Source: Oscillospiraceae bacterium
GTDB lineage: Bacteria; Bacillota; Clostridia; Saccharofermentanales; Fastidiosipilaceae
NCBI GenBank assembly: GCA_028704415.1
Contig: JAQWFM010000005.1
Location: 1-59,849, forward strand
DNA length: 59,849 nucleotides
Reading direction: 5' to 3'
Shown here: positions 26,735 to 35,896 of the stretch, piece by piece
Position numbering within the stretch: position 1 is the stretch's first letter
Layout of the letters: the number at the start of each line of letters is the position of its first letter
Program-made: the position numbers and the translations under genes
Notes under the pieces: generated by a model
Told to the model about the DNA's origin: nothing
Databases searched by the model: none
What the model saw: only the letters and a program-made list of their open reading frames with translations

Positions 26735-27304
26735 TCAGATATAGCGCTCCGGACGATATAAAACCGCTTGCCTTTGCCGCAGGGAGGCCGGCACATCCAG
26801 CAGCCGCTGATTTTTGCTGCCTCTAAAACTCAGGGACGGACTGTGCAGGGCGGGGACAAAGGGGCCGTCTACCAGCACATCACACAGTTTGAGCAGATCC
26901 AGCCGCCGGGGATCTTCAAGCAAGGCTTCAAACGTATAGCCGCTGTAAATCCAGATGTTTTTCTGACAGGCATAGGGATCCTGGCTGGCCAGCCCCCGAG
27001 CACAGGCCTGCTCCCAGTCCGCGCTGAACTGCTGCCTGACCTGGGTCAGTAAGGGCCGCAGACCTTCGGTATTTTGAAAAGGCTCCCCGCCCAGGACGGT
27101 CAGCCCCTTGATGAGCGGATCCTGCAGCCAGGCCAGCAACTGCTGGCTTTCCGCGCTGGTCCAGGGTTGGCCAAAATGAAAATTCTGATAAGCCTGATTA
27201 AAACATTCCGGGCAGCGCAGGGTGCAGCCGCTGACAAAAAGGCTGACCCTGATCCCTTCGCCATTGGCGATATCCGGTTTTCTCAGTTGCGCATAGTACA
27301 TCAT
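26735..27304 (-). CDS. nrdG: anaerobic ribonucleotide reductase activating protein (radical SAM)
   Basis: 189 residues from ATG 27304, which follows AGGAAAGG; the longer open frame overlaps nrdD and is a shadow. The 4Fe-4S motif is SGCTLRCPECFNQAYQ (CxxxCxxC), with GEGIRVSLFVSGC before it and LTVLGGEPF after it. It uses S-adenosylmethionine to create the glycyl radical in NrdD. It lies 22 bases after the nrdD stop in the same direction, the normal operon order. The C-terminal ~30 residues (RGSKNQRLLDVPASL) are standard for Firmicute NrdG. Confidence 0.95.
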   Translation of the reverse strand: MMYYAQLRKPDIANGEGIRVSLFVSGCTLRCPECFNQAYQNFHFGQPWTSAESQQLLAWLQDPLIKGLTVLGGEPFQNTEGLRPLLTQVRQQFSADWEQACARGLASQDPYACQKNIWIYSGYTFEALLEDPRRLDLLKLCDVLVDGPFVPALHSPSLSFRGSKNQRLLDVPASLRQRQAVLYRPERYI

Positions 27305-27326
27305 TTGCCTTTCCTGACAGCCGGGC

Positions 27327-29519
27327 TCAAATGTGCAGCACCCTGGCGTTAATTTCTTTGGTGCGGCCTTCATTCCAAAAGTTTTCTCCCAAATAACCAC
27401 AGGTGCGGCGGATGACCGTCAAACGGTCGCGATTCTGATTGTGGCATTGCGGACATTCCCATTGACCCTCTGCATTCACTTTGATTTCACCGTCAAAACC
27501 ACAGTCATGGCAGTAATCCGATTTAGTGTTAAACTCACCGTACATAATGTTGTCATACATAAAGCGAATAATCTGTTCTATGGCCTCAGTGTTGTGTTTC
27601 ATGTTGGGGATTTCCACATAAGAAATCATGCCGCCGGTAGATTTTTCCTGGAACTGCTGTTCAAAGCGGAATTTGCTGAATACATCGATCTTTTCCCGGA
27701 CATCCACATGATAACTATTGGTGTAGTAGCCTTTATCGGTCACATCCTTTACCTGACCAAAACGTTTGCGGTCAATGCTGCAGAAGCGGTGGGTCAGGCT
27801 TTCCGCCGGGGTGCCGTAGACTGCAAACTGTACCCCGGTTTCGCGGGTCCAGGCATCCTTTTTTTGGTTCAGACAATCCATGATTTTAAGGCCGAAAGCT
27901 CTGCCCGCCGCTGAGGTATGGGAATGGCCGGTCACCAGCATGGCGGCTTCATAAATACCGATATAACCAATCGTCAAGGTGGAGTAACCGCCGGTCAGAT
28001 AGGGGGCGATTTTTTCGCCCGGCTTTAAGCGGGCAATCGCGCCATCCTGCCAATGGATCGGGGAGACGTCACTGGTGACGTCCTTAAGCAGCTCGTGCCG
28101 GATCAGCAGTGCTTTGCGAACCATGGCCAGGCGCTTGTCCAGTAACTCAAAAAAGGCCGCTTCATCGCCCGGGGTCAGCAGGCCAATTTGAGGCAGATTA
28201 ATTGTAACCACTCCCTGATTAAAGCGGCCGTCAAATTGATAGGCGCCCTGTGCGTTTTTCCAGGGGGTTAAAAAGGCCCGGCAGCCCATAGGACTAAAGA
28301 CATTGCCCTGGTACAGCTCTTTCATTTTTTTGGCGCTGATGTAGTCCGGATACATGCGGGCTGCCGTGCAGCGCGCAGCCAGGCGGGTCAGATAGTAATA
28401 AGGGCTGGTTTCATGAATATTATGCTCATCCAGGACATAAATCAGTTTGGGAAAGGCCGGGGTGACATAAACATTGGATTGATTTTTAATACCGGCCAGC
28501 CGCTGAGTCAAGATCTCTTCATCAATCAGCGCGGCTTCACGGGCCAAGGGATCTTCCGGCAGAAAGTACATAAACAGGGTCACAAAGGGAGACTGGCCGT
28601 TAGTGGTCATCAGGGTGTTAATTTGATATTGAATTGTCTGCACACCATCCTTGACTTCTTTGCGGGTGCGTTCCCAGGCAATCCGCTCGGCCGCGGTTTC
28701 GTCAGGCGCCAGGCCGTAGATTTCTTTTTGCTCATACAGAGCCTGAGCCTTATATTTAAGCCACGACTTGTGGACATACGGCGCCAGGATGCGGTCTACG
28801 CCATTGATGGACTGGCCGCCGTATTGCGCGCTGGCTACTTGAGCTATGATCTGTGTGGTGACCGTGCAGGCTACCTGAAAGGATTTGGGGGAATCAATTT
28901 TTTTGCCGTTAATGACGGTGCCGTTTTTCAGCATGTCTTCCAGATTGATCAGGCAGCAATTAAACATGGGCTGAATGAGATAATCCAGATCATGCAAATG
29001 GATGGCGCCGGTTTCATGCGCTTCCAACACATCCGTGGGCAGTAGTTTGCGCTTGGAGATATCTTTTGATACCTCCCCGGCAATCAAATCCCGCTGGGTC
29101 GCCACAATGTGCGCGTTTTTATTGGAGTTCTCATCCATGACCTCAAAATTGCAGGCTTCAAGCAGCTGCAAGATGCTGTCATCCGTGGTATTGACCTGCC
29201 GCTTATAGCTTTGGACAGCTTTATAGCTTTCATAAGCCTTGGCAGTCTGAGGATTGCCAAAATCAATTAACGCATAGTAAACCGCATCCTCAATTTGATA
29301 AATGGATATTTCTCCGCTGCGGCAGCGGCAGGCCAGCTGCTCAATCTGCTCGGCCACGGCTGCAGCCTGGCCCGGAACATATCGGCCTTGCGGCGATTGC
29401 ATGGCTTTTTCAATTGCCACAACGATTTTTTGCTTATCAAACACAGCTGTGCGGCCGTCACGCTTGAGCACGGCGGCAGGTTTTAGCAGCTGTACAGTCT
29501 GATCTGTTACTGGCGGCAT
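27327..29519 (-). CDS. nrdD: anaerobic (class III) ribonucleoside-triphosphate reductase
   Basis: 730 residues from ATG 29519, 7 bases after AAGGAG; an ATG six bases upstream is too close to that site. An N-terminal ATP-cone (LKRDGRTAVFDKQKIVVAIE) gives allosteric control. The catalytic barrel follows. Near the C-terminus are the Zn site (YCHDCGFDGEI and CPQCHNQ) and the glycyl-radical loop RRTCGYLGENFWNEG. It makes deoxynucleotides without oxygen, showing that the organism grows anaerobically. The promoter region contains two inverted repeats that could be regulator sites. Confidence 0.97.
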   Translation of the reverse strand: MPPVTDQTVQLLKPAAVLKRDGRTAVFDKQKIVVAIEKAMQSPQGRYVPGQAAAVAEQIEQLACRCRSGEISIYQIEDAVYYALIDFGNPQTAKAYESYKAVQSYKRQVNTTDDSILQLLEACNFEVMDENSNKNAHIVATQRDLIAGEVSKDISKRKLLPTDVLEAHETGAIHLHDLDYLIQPMFNCCLINLEDMLKNGTVINGKKIDSPKSFQVACTVTTQIIAQVASAQYGGQSINGVDRILAPYVHKSWLKYKAQALYEQKEIYGLAPDETAAERIAWERTRKEVKDGVQTIQYQINTLMTTNGQSPFVTLFMYFLPEDPLAREAALIDEEILTQRLAGIKNQSNVYVTPAFPKLIYVLDEHNIHETSPYYYLTRLAARCTAARMYPDYISAKKMKELYQGNVFSPMGCRAFLTPWKNAQGAYQFDGRFNQGVVTINLPQIGLLTPGDEAAFFELLDKRLAMVRKALLIRHELLKDVTSDVSPIHWQDGAIARLKPGEKIAPYLTGGYSTLTIGYIGIYEAAMLVTGHSHTSAAGRAFGLKIMDCLNQKKDAWTRETGVQFAVYGTPAESLTHRFCSIDRKRFGQVKDVTDKGYYTNSYHVDVREKIDVFSKFRFEQQFQEKSTGGMISYVEIPNMKHNTEAIEQIIRFMYDNIMYGEFNTKSDYCHDCGFDGEIKVNAEGQWECPQCHNQNRDRLTVIRRTCGYLGENFWNEGRTKEINARVLHI

Positions 29520-29593
29520 GATCATACTCCTTCAATTTGTCAGGCCACACGGCCTGGGTGCAGTCTTCCGGCAGGGTGCTGCTTCCGCAAAGT

Positions 29594-29629
29594 ACCTGGT
29601 AAAGTACCAGGTGAAGCACAAGATATTGT
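29594..29629 (-). promoter_or_regulatory. inverted repeats in the nrdD promoter region, one NrdR-like
   Basis: ACCTGGTA (29594-29601) and TACCAGGT (29605-29612) form a perfect 8-base repeat with a 3-base spacer. Six bases further on, ACAA-GATA-TTGT (29618-29629) resembles an NrdR box core. The second tandem box expected for NrdR was not clear. A TATAAT at 29737-29742 may serve the divergent dehydrogenase gene. Confidence 0.4.
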
Positions 29630-29815
29630 ATAGGATGGTAAGCGCAAATACAATTGCTGGACATACCTTTTAATTACAATCAGGTGTCAAATATTTGTCA
29701 GGTTAAAATCAGCTGCTCAGGGACCGGTAGTTTAGCTATAATCTAGTTTAATGAAAACGGGTTCAGCGCTGGTTTACTCAGCATTTTTGCCGCTCACCAG
29801 AGGAGGAAACGCAAA

Positions 29816-30802
29816 ATGAGGCTTCACAAGTTAGTGATTATTGGGGTAGGGCATGTCGGCTCTTATGTTTTAGCTGACGCCATGAAACTGCGGCTGTTTG
29901 CGGAGATCGCGCTTATCGACCGGCAGGAGCAGGTAGCCCGGGGGGAGGCTATGGACCAGGCTCAGGCTACGGCGCTGACCTATATGAGCAATATTGACGT
30001 CCATGCGGGGACTTACCGCGATTGTGCCGATGCGGATGTCATCATTATTGCTGCCGGCCCCAGTATCCTGAAAGATCCGGCTAATCCTGAAGCCCAGCCG
30101 GACCGGGCAGGTTTAGCGGTGGTTAACGCCGGGGTGATCCGCGAAGTGATGGGCCAGCTGGTGCAATACACCCGGGAGGCAGTGGTCATCCTGATCACCA
30201 ATCCGCTGGATACCATGGTTTACATAGCTGAAACTGAATTTAATTATCCCCGGGGCAGACTCTTTGGTACCGGCACGATGCTGGATTCAGCCCGGCTGCG
30301 TAAATATGTGGCCGATTACTATAAAGTGGATCCCAAGAGTGTCTGCGGCTATATGATGGGTGAGCATGGCGCGACTGCCTTTCCTGTCCTCAGCCATTTG
30401 AACATCCAGGGGATCCCGGTCAGCCAGCTACCGCGGTTCTTTCCCGGCACCACCGCTTTAGCGGCAGACAGTACCAGAAAAGCTGTCGTCAAAATGGCCT
30501 TTGAGGTGCTGAACAGCAAGGGCTGGACAAATGCCGGCGTGGCGCAGTCGGCCATTACTTTAGCCCAGGCAGTTTTACTGGATGAACGGACTATTTATCC
30601 GGTTTCCAGAACCTTATATGGCTGCTATGGCTTTGACGGTGATGTGGCACTCAGTGTACCCTCTGTTATCGGCCGCCAGGGGGTAGCGCAAACTTTACCG
30701 GTCAACCTGAACGAGCAGGAACAGGCATTGCTGCAGGCCTCTGCCGCCTACATCCGGCAAACCATCGCCCGGGTTTGTCCGGCTGCGCCGGCCGGGTGCT
30801 AA
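29816..30802 (+). CDS. L-2-hydroxyisocaproate dehydrogenase-like enzyme (lactate/malate dehydrogenase family)
   Basis: 328 residues; AGGAGG before the ATG. NAD loop IIGVGHVGSYVLADAM; catalytic His in CGYMMGEHGATAFPV; NPLDTMVYIAETEF. The substrate loop (AAGPSILKDPANPEAQPDRA) is longer than in lactate dehydrogenase and lacks the QxxGETR pattern, as in L-2-hydroxyisocaproate dehydrogenases that accept larger 2-oxo acids. It would reduce branched-chain or other 2-oxo acids with NADH. The beta-mannosidase gene follows 37 bases later, so the two may be co-transcribed although they share no obvious pathway. Confidence 0.85.
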   Translation: MRLHKLVIIGVGHVGSYVLADAMKLRLFAEIALIDRQEQVARGEAMDQAQATALTYMSNIDVHAGTYRDCADADVIIIAAGPSILKDPANPEAQPDRAGLAVVNAGVIREVMGQLVQYTREAVVILITNPLDTMVYIAETEFNYPRGRLFGTGTMLDSARLRKYVADYYKVDPKSVCGYMMGEHGATAFPVLSHLNIQGIPVSQLPRFFPGTTALAADSTRKAVVKMAFEVLNSKGWTNAGVAQSAITLAQAVLLDERTIYPVSRTLYGCYGFDGDVALSVPSVIGRQGVAQTLPVNLNEQEQALLQASAAYIRQTIARVCPAAPAGC

Positions 30803-30839
30803 GACTCCCTTCCTCAAACGATAACAGGAGATATTCAGT

Positions 30840-33263
30840 ATGTTGAAACAAAGCTTAGATGGCACCTGGACCCTGGCCTTTCAGAATCAGACTTGTCAGG
30901 GTAAGATCCCGGGATCTGTATATTCTTTTTTGCTGAACGCCGGCCTCATGCCTGACCCCTATGACCAGGATAATGAACAGCAGGCGCTGGACCTGATGCA
31001 AAACGATAGCTGCTTTAGCCGCAGCTTTACCGTGTCGGAGCACTTCATCCGCCAGGCCAAGCAGATCAGCCTCTGTTGTGAGGGCCTGGATACCCTGGCT
31101 GAAATCAGCCTGAACGGTCAGCTGATTGGGACCGCAGATAACATGCACCGCCGCTGGCAATTTGCGGCCGGAGAGCAGCTCAGGGCAGGAGAGAATACCA
31201 TTAGTATTGTCTTTCGCTCTCCGGTGCGCTGGATCCGGCAGGCCAATCAGGCGGATTATCTTGGCGGATCACAGCATGCCATGGCAGGGTTTCCCCATTT
31301 ACGCAAGGCCCACTGTATGTTTGGCTGGGATTGGGGCCCCAGGCTGCCAGACGAAGGCATCTGGCGCAGTATTTATTTACAGGGTGATGAAGGCGGCCAA
31401 ATTGAGGATTTGCATATTCGCCAAAGCCACCGCGACGGCCAGGTATGGCTTAACTGTGCTGCCGTTTGTCAGGGCGCGGCGGAAAATGACCTGCAGCTGA
31501 ATCTGCTGACGCCGCAAGGCTGCCGGCTGTCGCTGCAGCCGCAGCAGGACTTTCTGGTCCCTGAGCCGGAGCTTTGGTGGCCCAATGGTTTGGGAGAGCA
31601 GCCGCTATACACCATCTCCGCCAGGCTCCTGGCTCCGGATGGCCGGTGCCTGGATCAAAAAACGCTTAGGATCGGCTTGCGTCAGCTCACCGTCCAGCGG
31701 GTAAAAGACCAGTACGGGGAGAGCTTTACCCAATGCTGTAATGGCGTGCCTTATTTTGCCATGGGCGCAGACTATATCCCGGAGGACAACCTGCTGTCCC
31801 GCGTGACCCCGGCCAGGACCCGCCGGCTGCTTACTCAATGCAAAGAGGCTAACTTCAACAGCATCAGGGTGTGGGGCGGCGGGTATTATCCGGATGATTT
31901 CTTTTATGACAGCTGTGATGAGTTAGGCCTGGTCGTATGGCAGGACTTTATGTTTGCCTGCGCCAATTACCATCTGACCGAAGCCTTTGAAGCTTCCATT
32001 AAGGCAGAATTCCGGGATAATATCCGCCGGCTGAGACATCATGCGGCTTTAGGCCTGTGGTGTGGCAATAATGAAATGGAAATGTTTCAGGCTCAGGGTA
32101 CCTATGACGGAACCTGCAAGACCCGCTCGGACTATATCCGCATGTTTGAACACATTCTGCCGGAAATGCTGAGAGAACTGGATCCGGATACGTTTTACTG
32201 GCCGGCTTCGCCCTCGTCTGGCGGAGGCTTTGACGCGCCTAATGATCCTGATCGCGGCGATGTGCATTATTGGGAGGTCTGGCACGGCAGTCAGCCCTAT
32301 ACTGCTTATCGCTCCTTCTTCTTTCGCTATGTTTCTGAATTTGGCTTTCAGGCTTTTCCGGGTATGCGGACGATTGAAAGCTTTACCCGTCCCCAGGATC
32401 GCAATGTATTTTCCCGCATTATGGAGCTGCACCAGCGCAATGAAGGCGCAAACGGCAAGATTCTCAGTTACCTCAGCCAAACCTACTTATATCCGGGCAA
32501 CCTGGAGCTGCTGGTCTACGCCAGTCAGTTAATGCAGGCTGACGCCATCCGCTATGGGGTGGAGCATTGGCGGCGTAACCGCGGCCGCTGCATGGGGGCA
32601 ATTTACTGGCAGCTAAACGATATCTGGCCGGTTGCCTCCTGGGCGTCCATTGACTATTTTGGCCGCTGGAAGGCCCTGCACTATGCGGCCAGGCGTTTCT
32701 TCAGCCCTGTCTTGATCTCCTGCGAAGAAGTTGGTGAAACAGACCAGCGCCCGGCGGTCGTCAGTGAACCTATCAGGCCGCTAAAGTTTTCCGCCCGGCT
32801 GGCGGTCAGCAATGAAAGCCGTGAACCGGTGACCGGCCGGGCCAGCTGGGCTTTGCGGGATAACCGCGGCACGATTATAACTCAAGGCAGCCAGACTGTT
32901 GAGGTAGCCGCGCAAAGCAGCCTCTGGCTGGAGTCCTTAGCTTTCCCGGACCTGGCGTACCACTCCACCTATCTGAGCTACAGCTTTACCCAGTCCGGTC
33001 AGCTGCGATCGGCCGGGACGGTCTTGTTTACCCAGCCTAAGCATTTTCACTTCCTGGATCCTAAGCTCACATATGTGCGGGATGGGCAAACGCTTACCAT
33101 CAGCGCACAGGCTTATGCTCAGCGGGTGGAGGTATATGCCGCTGACGGTGACCTCAGGCTCAGCGACAACTTTTTTGATCTCAATGCCGACAGTAAGACG
33201 GTTGAAATCCTAGAGGGGACCGTGCAAGACCTTAAGCTCAGATCAGTCTATGACATCCGCTGA
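30840..33263 (+). CDS. beta-mannosidase, glycoside hydrolase family 2
   Basis: 807 residues, intracellular. N-terminal sugar-binding domain (LDGTWTLAFQNQ), Ig-like domain, then the barrel: FNSIRVWGGGYYPDDFFYD, LVVWQDFMFACANYHL, and acid/base Glu in LGLWCGNNEMEMFQ. Nucleophile region around VSEFGFQAFPG (Glu). GRCMGAIYWQLNDIWPVASW is the conserved C-terminal barrel motif of GH2 mannosidases. It removes beta-linked mannose, from manno-oligosaccharides or from the Man-GlcNAc core of N-glycans. Its end overlaps the convergent AraC gene by 21 bases. Confidence 0.92.
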   Translation: MLKQSLDGTWTLAFQNQTCQGKIPGSVYSFLLNAGLMPDPYDQDNEQQALDLMQNDSCFSRSFTVSEHFIRQAKQISLCCEGLDTLAEISLNGQLIGTADNMHRRWQFAAGEQLRAGENTISIVFRSPVRWIRQANQADYLGGSQHAMAGFPHLRKAHCMFGWDWGPRLPDEGIWRSIYLQGDEGGQIEDLHIRQSHRDGQVWLNCAAVCQGAAENDLQLNLLTPQGCRLSLQPQQDFLVPEPELWWPNGLGEQPLYTISARLLAPDGRCLDQKTLRIGLRQLTVQRVKDQYGESFTQCCNGVPYFAMGADYIPEDNLLSRVTPARTRRLLTQCKEANFNSIRVWGGGYYPDDFFYDSCDELGLVVWQDFMFACANYHLTEAFEASIKAEFRDNIRRLRHHAALGLWCGNNEMEMFQAQGTYDGTCKTRSDYIRMFEHILPEMLRELDPDTFYWPASPSSGGGFDAPNDPDRGDVHYWEVWHGSQPYTAYRSFFFRYVSEFGFQAFPGMRTIESFTRPQDRNVFSRIMELHQRNEGANGKILSYLSQTYLYPGNLELLVYASQLMQADAIRYGVEHWRRNRGRCMGAIYWQLNDIWPVASWASIDYFGRWKALHYAARRFFSPVLISCEEVGETDQRPAVVSEPIRPLKFSARLAVSNESREPVTGRASWALRDNRGTIITQGSQTVEVAAQSSLWLESLAFPDLAYHSTYLSYSFTQSGQLRSAGTVLFTQPKHFHFLDPKLTYVRDGQTLTISAQAYAQRVEVYAADGDLRLSDNFFDLNADSKTVEILEGTVQDLKLRSVYDIR

Positions 33264-34472
33264 ACTGTCCAGCTCATCCTTAGGCATGGCATACTCACGG
33301 GCGTAGCGGGAGGGGGGCAGCCCAAACTCCTGACTGAAACAACGGGAAAAATGCTGCAAGGTAGAGAAACCCAGTAAATCGGCGACTTCAGAGACACTGT
33401 AAGACCCTTCTTTCAGGAGCCGCCGGCTTTCTGACAAGCGGGCCCGGTTGAGATATTTACCCGGCGACATCCCCAGATGCCGGCGAAACAGACTGCTGAG
33501 ATAGGAACTGCTGATGCTGACGGCCGCGGCGATGTCCGGTACTCTGAGCTGATGATGCCACAAATGCGTGTTGATGTATCGCTGAGCGGACTCCACCAGC
33601 TGATTTTCCCGCGCGGTTTCCGGGGGCAGGTGATTGAGCAGCGGATCCTCTTGAAAGTAAGCCTGTCTGGCCAGCCGCAAAATGGCCTCCCGAAAGTAAT
33701 TCATGCAGACATCCGCCCAGGCAAAGGACTGACTGTCCTGTTCGCTGATCATGGAGGCCAGGCACTGCCGGGTGCGCCGGTCCGTCTCAAGCACGCGCTG
33801 GGTTAGCTCATCAAGCAGGTGTGACGGATTGCGAAGGCTGAAGGATATGGTCATGAAGGAAACCGGCTGATTGCCGGAGGCGTATTGCATATGCCAGATA
33901 TTCGGCTGACAGATCATCAGTTGCCCCTCCTGCAGCGGAAAATCGACGCCGCCGGCTACCTGATGTAAGTAGCCGGACGTAACATAAAGTAACTCATAAG
34001 GCTCGTGCTGTTCGCCGGCAAAAAAGAAAGCCGGATCCTTTTCCTGAAAAAAAAGGGTGTACAGGCGGTCCGGGTCAAAATCTGAAGCGACACAGGGATC
34101 GCCCGGACTGACCAGCCCGGCCTCCTGACTGACCTGAGTCAGCGACTGGCCTAAAAGAATCTCCGCCGGACCTGTTAAACTCGTCAGGGCAAACTTAGCT
34201 CCGGGATTCAGGCGCACGGGTTTGTCCAGGTAAAAGCAGCGCAGCTGGGCGCCGCTTTGAGCTTTACTCTTCCGCATCACGTACAGCAGGGGCATACCAT
34301 TTTGCCGGGCGATTAACAGCGGCACGCTGATATGCTGCAGCCGCAGTTTTTGCCGGGTTAAATCCGCTGCGGGAACCTGCAGTTTGGCACCAAAAAAGAG
34401 CTTGGGTACATCTCTTTCATCCAGAATTTCCCCAAACGCGGCAAATGCAGATGAACTCAGGTGCTCTACCAT
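33243..34472 (-). CDS. AraC-family transcriptional regulator with an extra N-terminal domain
   Basis: 409 residues; start behind GAGGAGG. The C-terminal ~100 residues hold two helix-turn-helix units (VPDIAAAVSISSSYLSSLFR and VSEVADLLGFSTLQHFSRCF). A cupin-like sugar sensor lies around residues 160-240 (FFAGEQHEPYELLYVTSGYL, then LQEGQLMICQPNIWHMQY). The first ~150 residues are an additional beta-rich domain beginning with AFAAFGEILDERD, resembling the opening of ureidoglycolate lyase/DUF4867-type cupins. It is likely a sugar-responsive activator of the flanking GH2 and kinase genes (inference from position). Confidence 0.88.
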   Translation of the reverse strand: MVEHLSSSAFAAFGEILDERDVPKLFFGAKLQVPAADLTRQKLRLQHISVPLLIARQNGMPLLYVMRKSKAQSGAQLRCFYLDKPVRLNPGAKFALTSLTGPAEILLGQSLTQVSQEAGLVSPGDPCVASDFDPDRLYTLFFQEKDPAFFFAGEQHEPYELLYVTSGYLHQVAGGVDFPLQEGQLMICQPNIWHMQYASGNQPVSFMTISFSLRNPSHLLDELTQRVLETDRRTRQCLASMISEQDSQSFAWADVCMNYFREAILRLARQAYFQEDPLLNHLPPETARENQLVESAQRYINTHLWHHQLRVPDIAAAVSISSSYLSSLFRRHLGMSPGKYLNRARLSESRRLLKEGSYSVSEVADLLGFSTLQHFSRCFSQEFGLPPSRYAREYAMPKDELDSSADVID

Positions 34473-34643
34473 AAGCTTTCCTCCTCTGGTGATTGTATGG
34501 ATTCACCAAATACTTACCATATCCTCTAATTTGCTGGGCCCAGGTATATCCGTCTCATGGAGGCATGATATCATAGTCCTGTCCTTCCTACAACTAATTA
34601 ATTAAGGATATCAGAGCGATACGGTACCGAGGAGGCAAGGTTA
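34473..34643. promoter_or_regulatory. divergent regulator/kinase intergenic region
   Basis: A 171-base gap between the AraC gene and the rightward kinase. It holds ATGATATCAT (34567-34576 region), a 10-base palindrome, and an AT-rich run TAATTAATTAAGG before the kinase. Ribosome site GAGGAGG precedes the kinase ATG. This is the most likely place for AraC binding. Confidence 0.35.
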
Positions 34644-35714
34644 ATGACAGACAATTTCCCCCAGGCAATTTATCATTTTCAACTTGATGCGGCAGTGATT
34701 TTTTCGCAACCTTTTGGCGCAGGGCACATTAATCAGACCAGTCTGATTGTGACTGAAAGTGCGCGCGAATACATCTTACAAAAGATCAATCAGGCTGTAT
34801 TCAGGGATCCGCCGGCGGTAATGAAAAACATCCGGCTGGTTACCGATCACTTGCGGCAGCAGTCACCTGACCGGCCGCGGGAGGTCCTGACCATTGTCCC
34901 CAGTATAGCCGGACAGGATTGGTATAAGGATGAGGCCGGAGATTTTTGGCGGGTCTATGAATTTGTCAGTGACAGTATATGTTTGCAGCAGCCCCGAGAT
35001 GATCAGGATTTTTATAATAGCGGCTGGGCTTTTGGCCATTTCCAAAAACAGCTGGCCAAGTTTGACGCCGCCTTGCTCAGTGAAACGATCCCGTATTTTC
35101 ATGACACGCCGTGTCGCTATATGGCACTGCATCAGGCGCTTCAGGCCGACCGGCAGGGCCGCGCCGCTCAGGTAGGACCGGAGCTGGATTTTGCGCTGAG
35201 CAGAGAAGCCGGTGCCGGTCTCTTGCAGCAGCTGCAGGCTCAGGGTACGCTGCCGCTTAAGGTCACGCATAATGATACCAAGCTGAATAACGTCCTTTTG
35301 GACCGCTGGACCCGAAACGCGCTTTGCGTCATTGATCTGGATACGGTCATGCCGGGGCTGCTGGTTCACGATTTTGGCGATTCTATCCGGTTTGGCGCCT
35401 CCACAGCCGCGGAGGATGAGCGGGACCTGACTCAGGTCACCCTATCCCTGGCGCGGTATCAGACTTATCTGCAGGGCTTTTCCACCGGCTGTGCTGAAGG
35501 CATGAGCGCCGAAGAACGCTATTACTTAAGAGATGGCGCCAGGCTGATGACGCTGGAGTGCGGGGTCAGGTTTTTGACTGATTACCTAAACGGGGATGTG
35601 TATTTTCATACCTCCCGCCCGGGTCAGAACCTGGATCGCTGCCGGACTCAATTCAAGCTGGTCAGGGAGCTGGAAGCTCACTGGTCCGAGCTGGAACAGC
35701 TGGCTGCCCGGTAA
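34644..35714 (+). CDS. N-acetylhexosamine 1-kinase-like sugar kinase (aminoglycoside phosphotransferase fold)
   Basis: 356 residues, close to the ~359 of bifidobacterial NahK/LnpB. N-terminus FGAGHINQTSLIV then YILQKINQAVFRDPPAVMKN is the pattern of that family. The catalytic loop is VTHNDTKLNNVLLD (HNDxxxxN) and the metal motif ALCVIDLDTVMPG then VHDFGDSIRFG. NahK-type enzymes phosphorylate GlcNAc or GalNAc at C1 in salvage of host glycans. Substrate in this organism is inferred only. It is flanked by a beta-mannosidase and an AraC regulator, consistent with use of N-glycan or mucin sugars. Confidence 0.8.
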   Translation: MTDNFPQAIYHFQLDAAVIFSQPFGAGHINQTSLIVTESAREYILQKINQAVFRDPPAVMKNIRLVTDHLRQQSPDRPREVLTIVPSIAGQDWYKDEAGDFWRVYEFVSDSICLQQPRDDQDFYNSGWAFGHFQKQLAKFDAALLSETIPYFHDTPCRYMALHQALQADRQGRAAQVGPELDFALSREAGAGLLQQLQAQGTLPLKVTHNDTKLNNVLLDRWTRNALCVIDLDTVMPGLLVHDFGDSIRFGASTAAEDERDLTQVTLSLARYQTYLQGFSTGCAEGMSAEERYYLRDGARLMTLECGVRFLTDYLNGDVYFHTSRPGQNLDRCRTQFKLVRELEAHWSELEQLAAR

Positions 35715-35786
35715 TCAGCGGGTCGTCAGCTGTGATTCAGGTTGAGCTTGCGCCCCGGGGAATTGCTGATTAATTTAGCCCAATAT

Positions 35787-35823
35787 AGACAGCCTGCTTA
35801 AGATGAGCAAGTTGTCTTTTTTA
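35787..35823 (+). terminator. rho-independent terminator after the sugar kinase
   Basis: A 12-base stem with one mismatch and one G-U pair (35787-35798 with 35806-35817) runs straight into TTTTTT (35818-35823). A TATAAT follows at 35833-35838, so a new promoter for the patatin gene begins next to it. Confidence 0.8.
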
Positions 35824-35896
35824 TCTATAAGCTATAATAAGCCCGGACAGATCAGTTCAGCTCATCAGGCCATCAGCGCGGGGGAGGCAACCAGTT

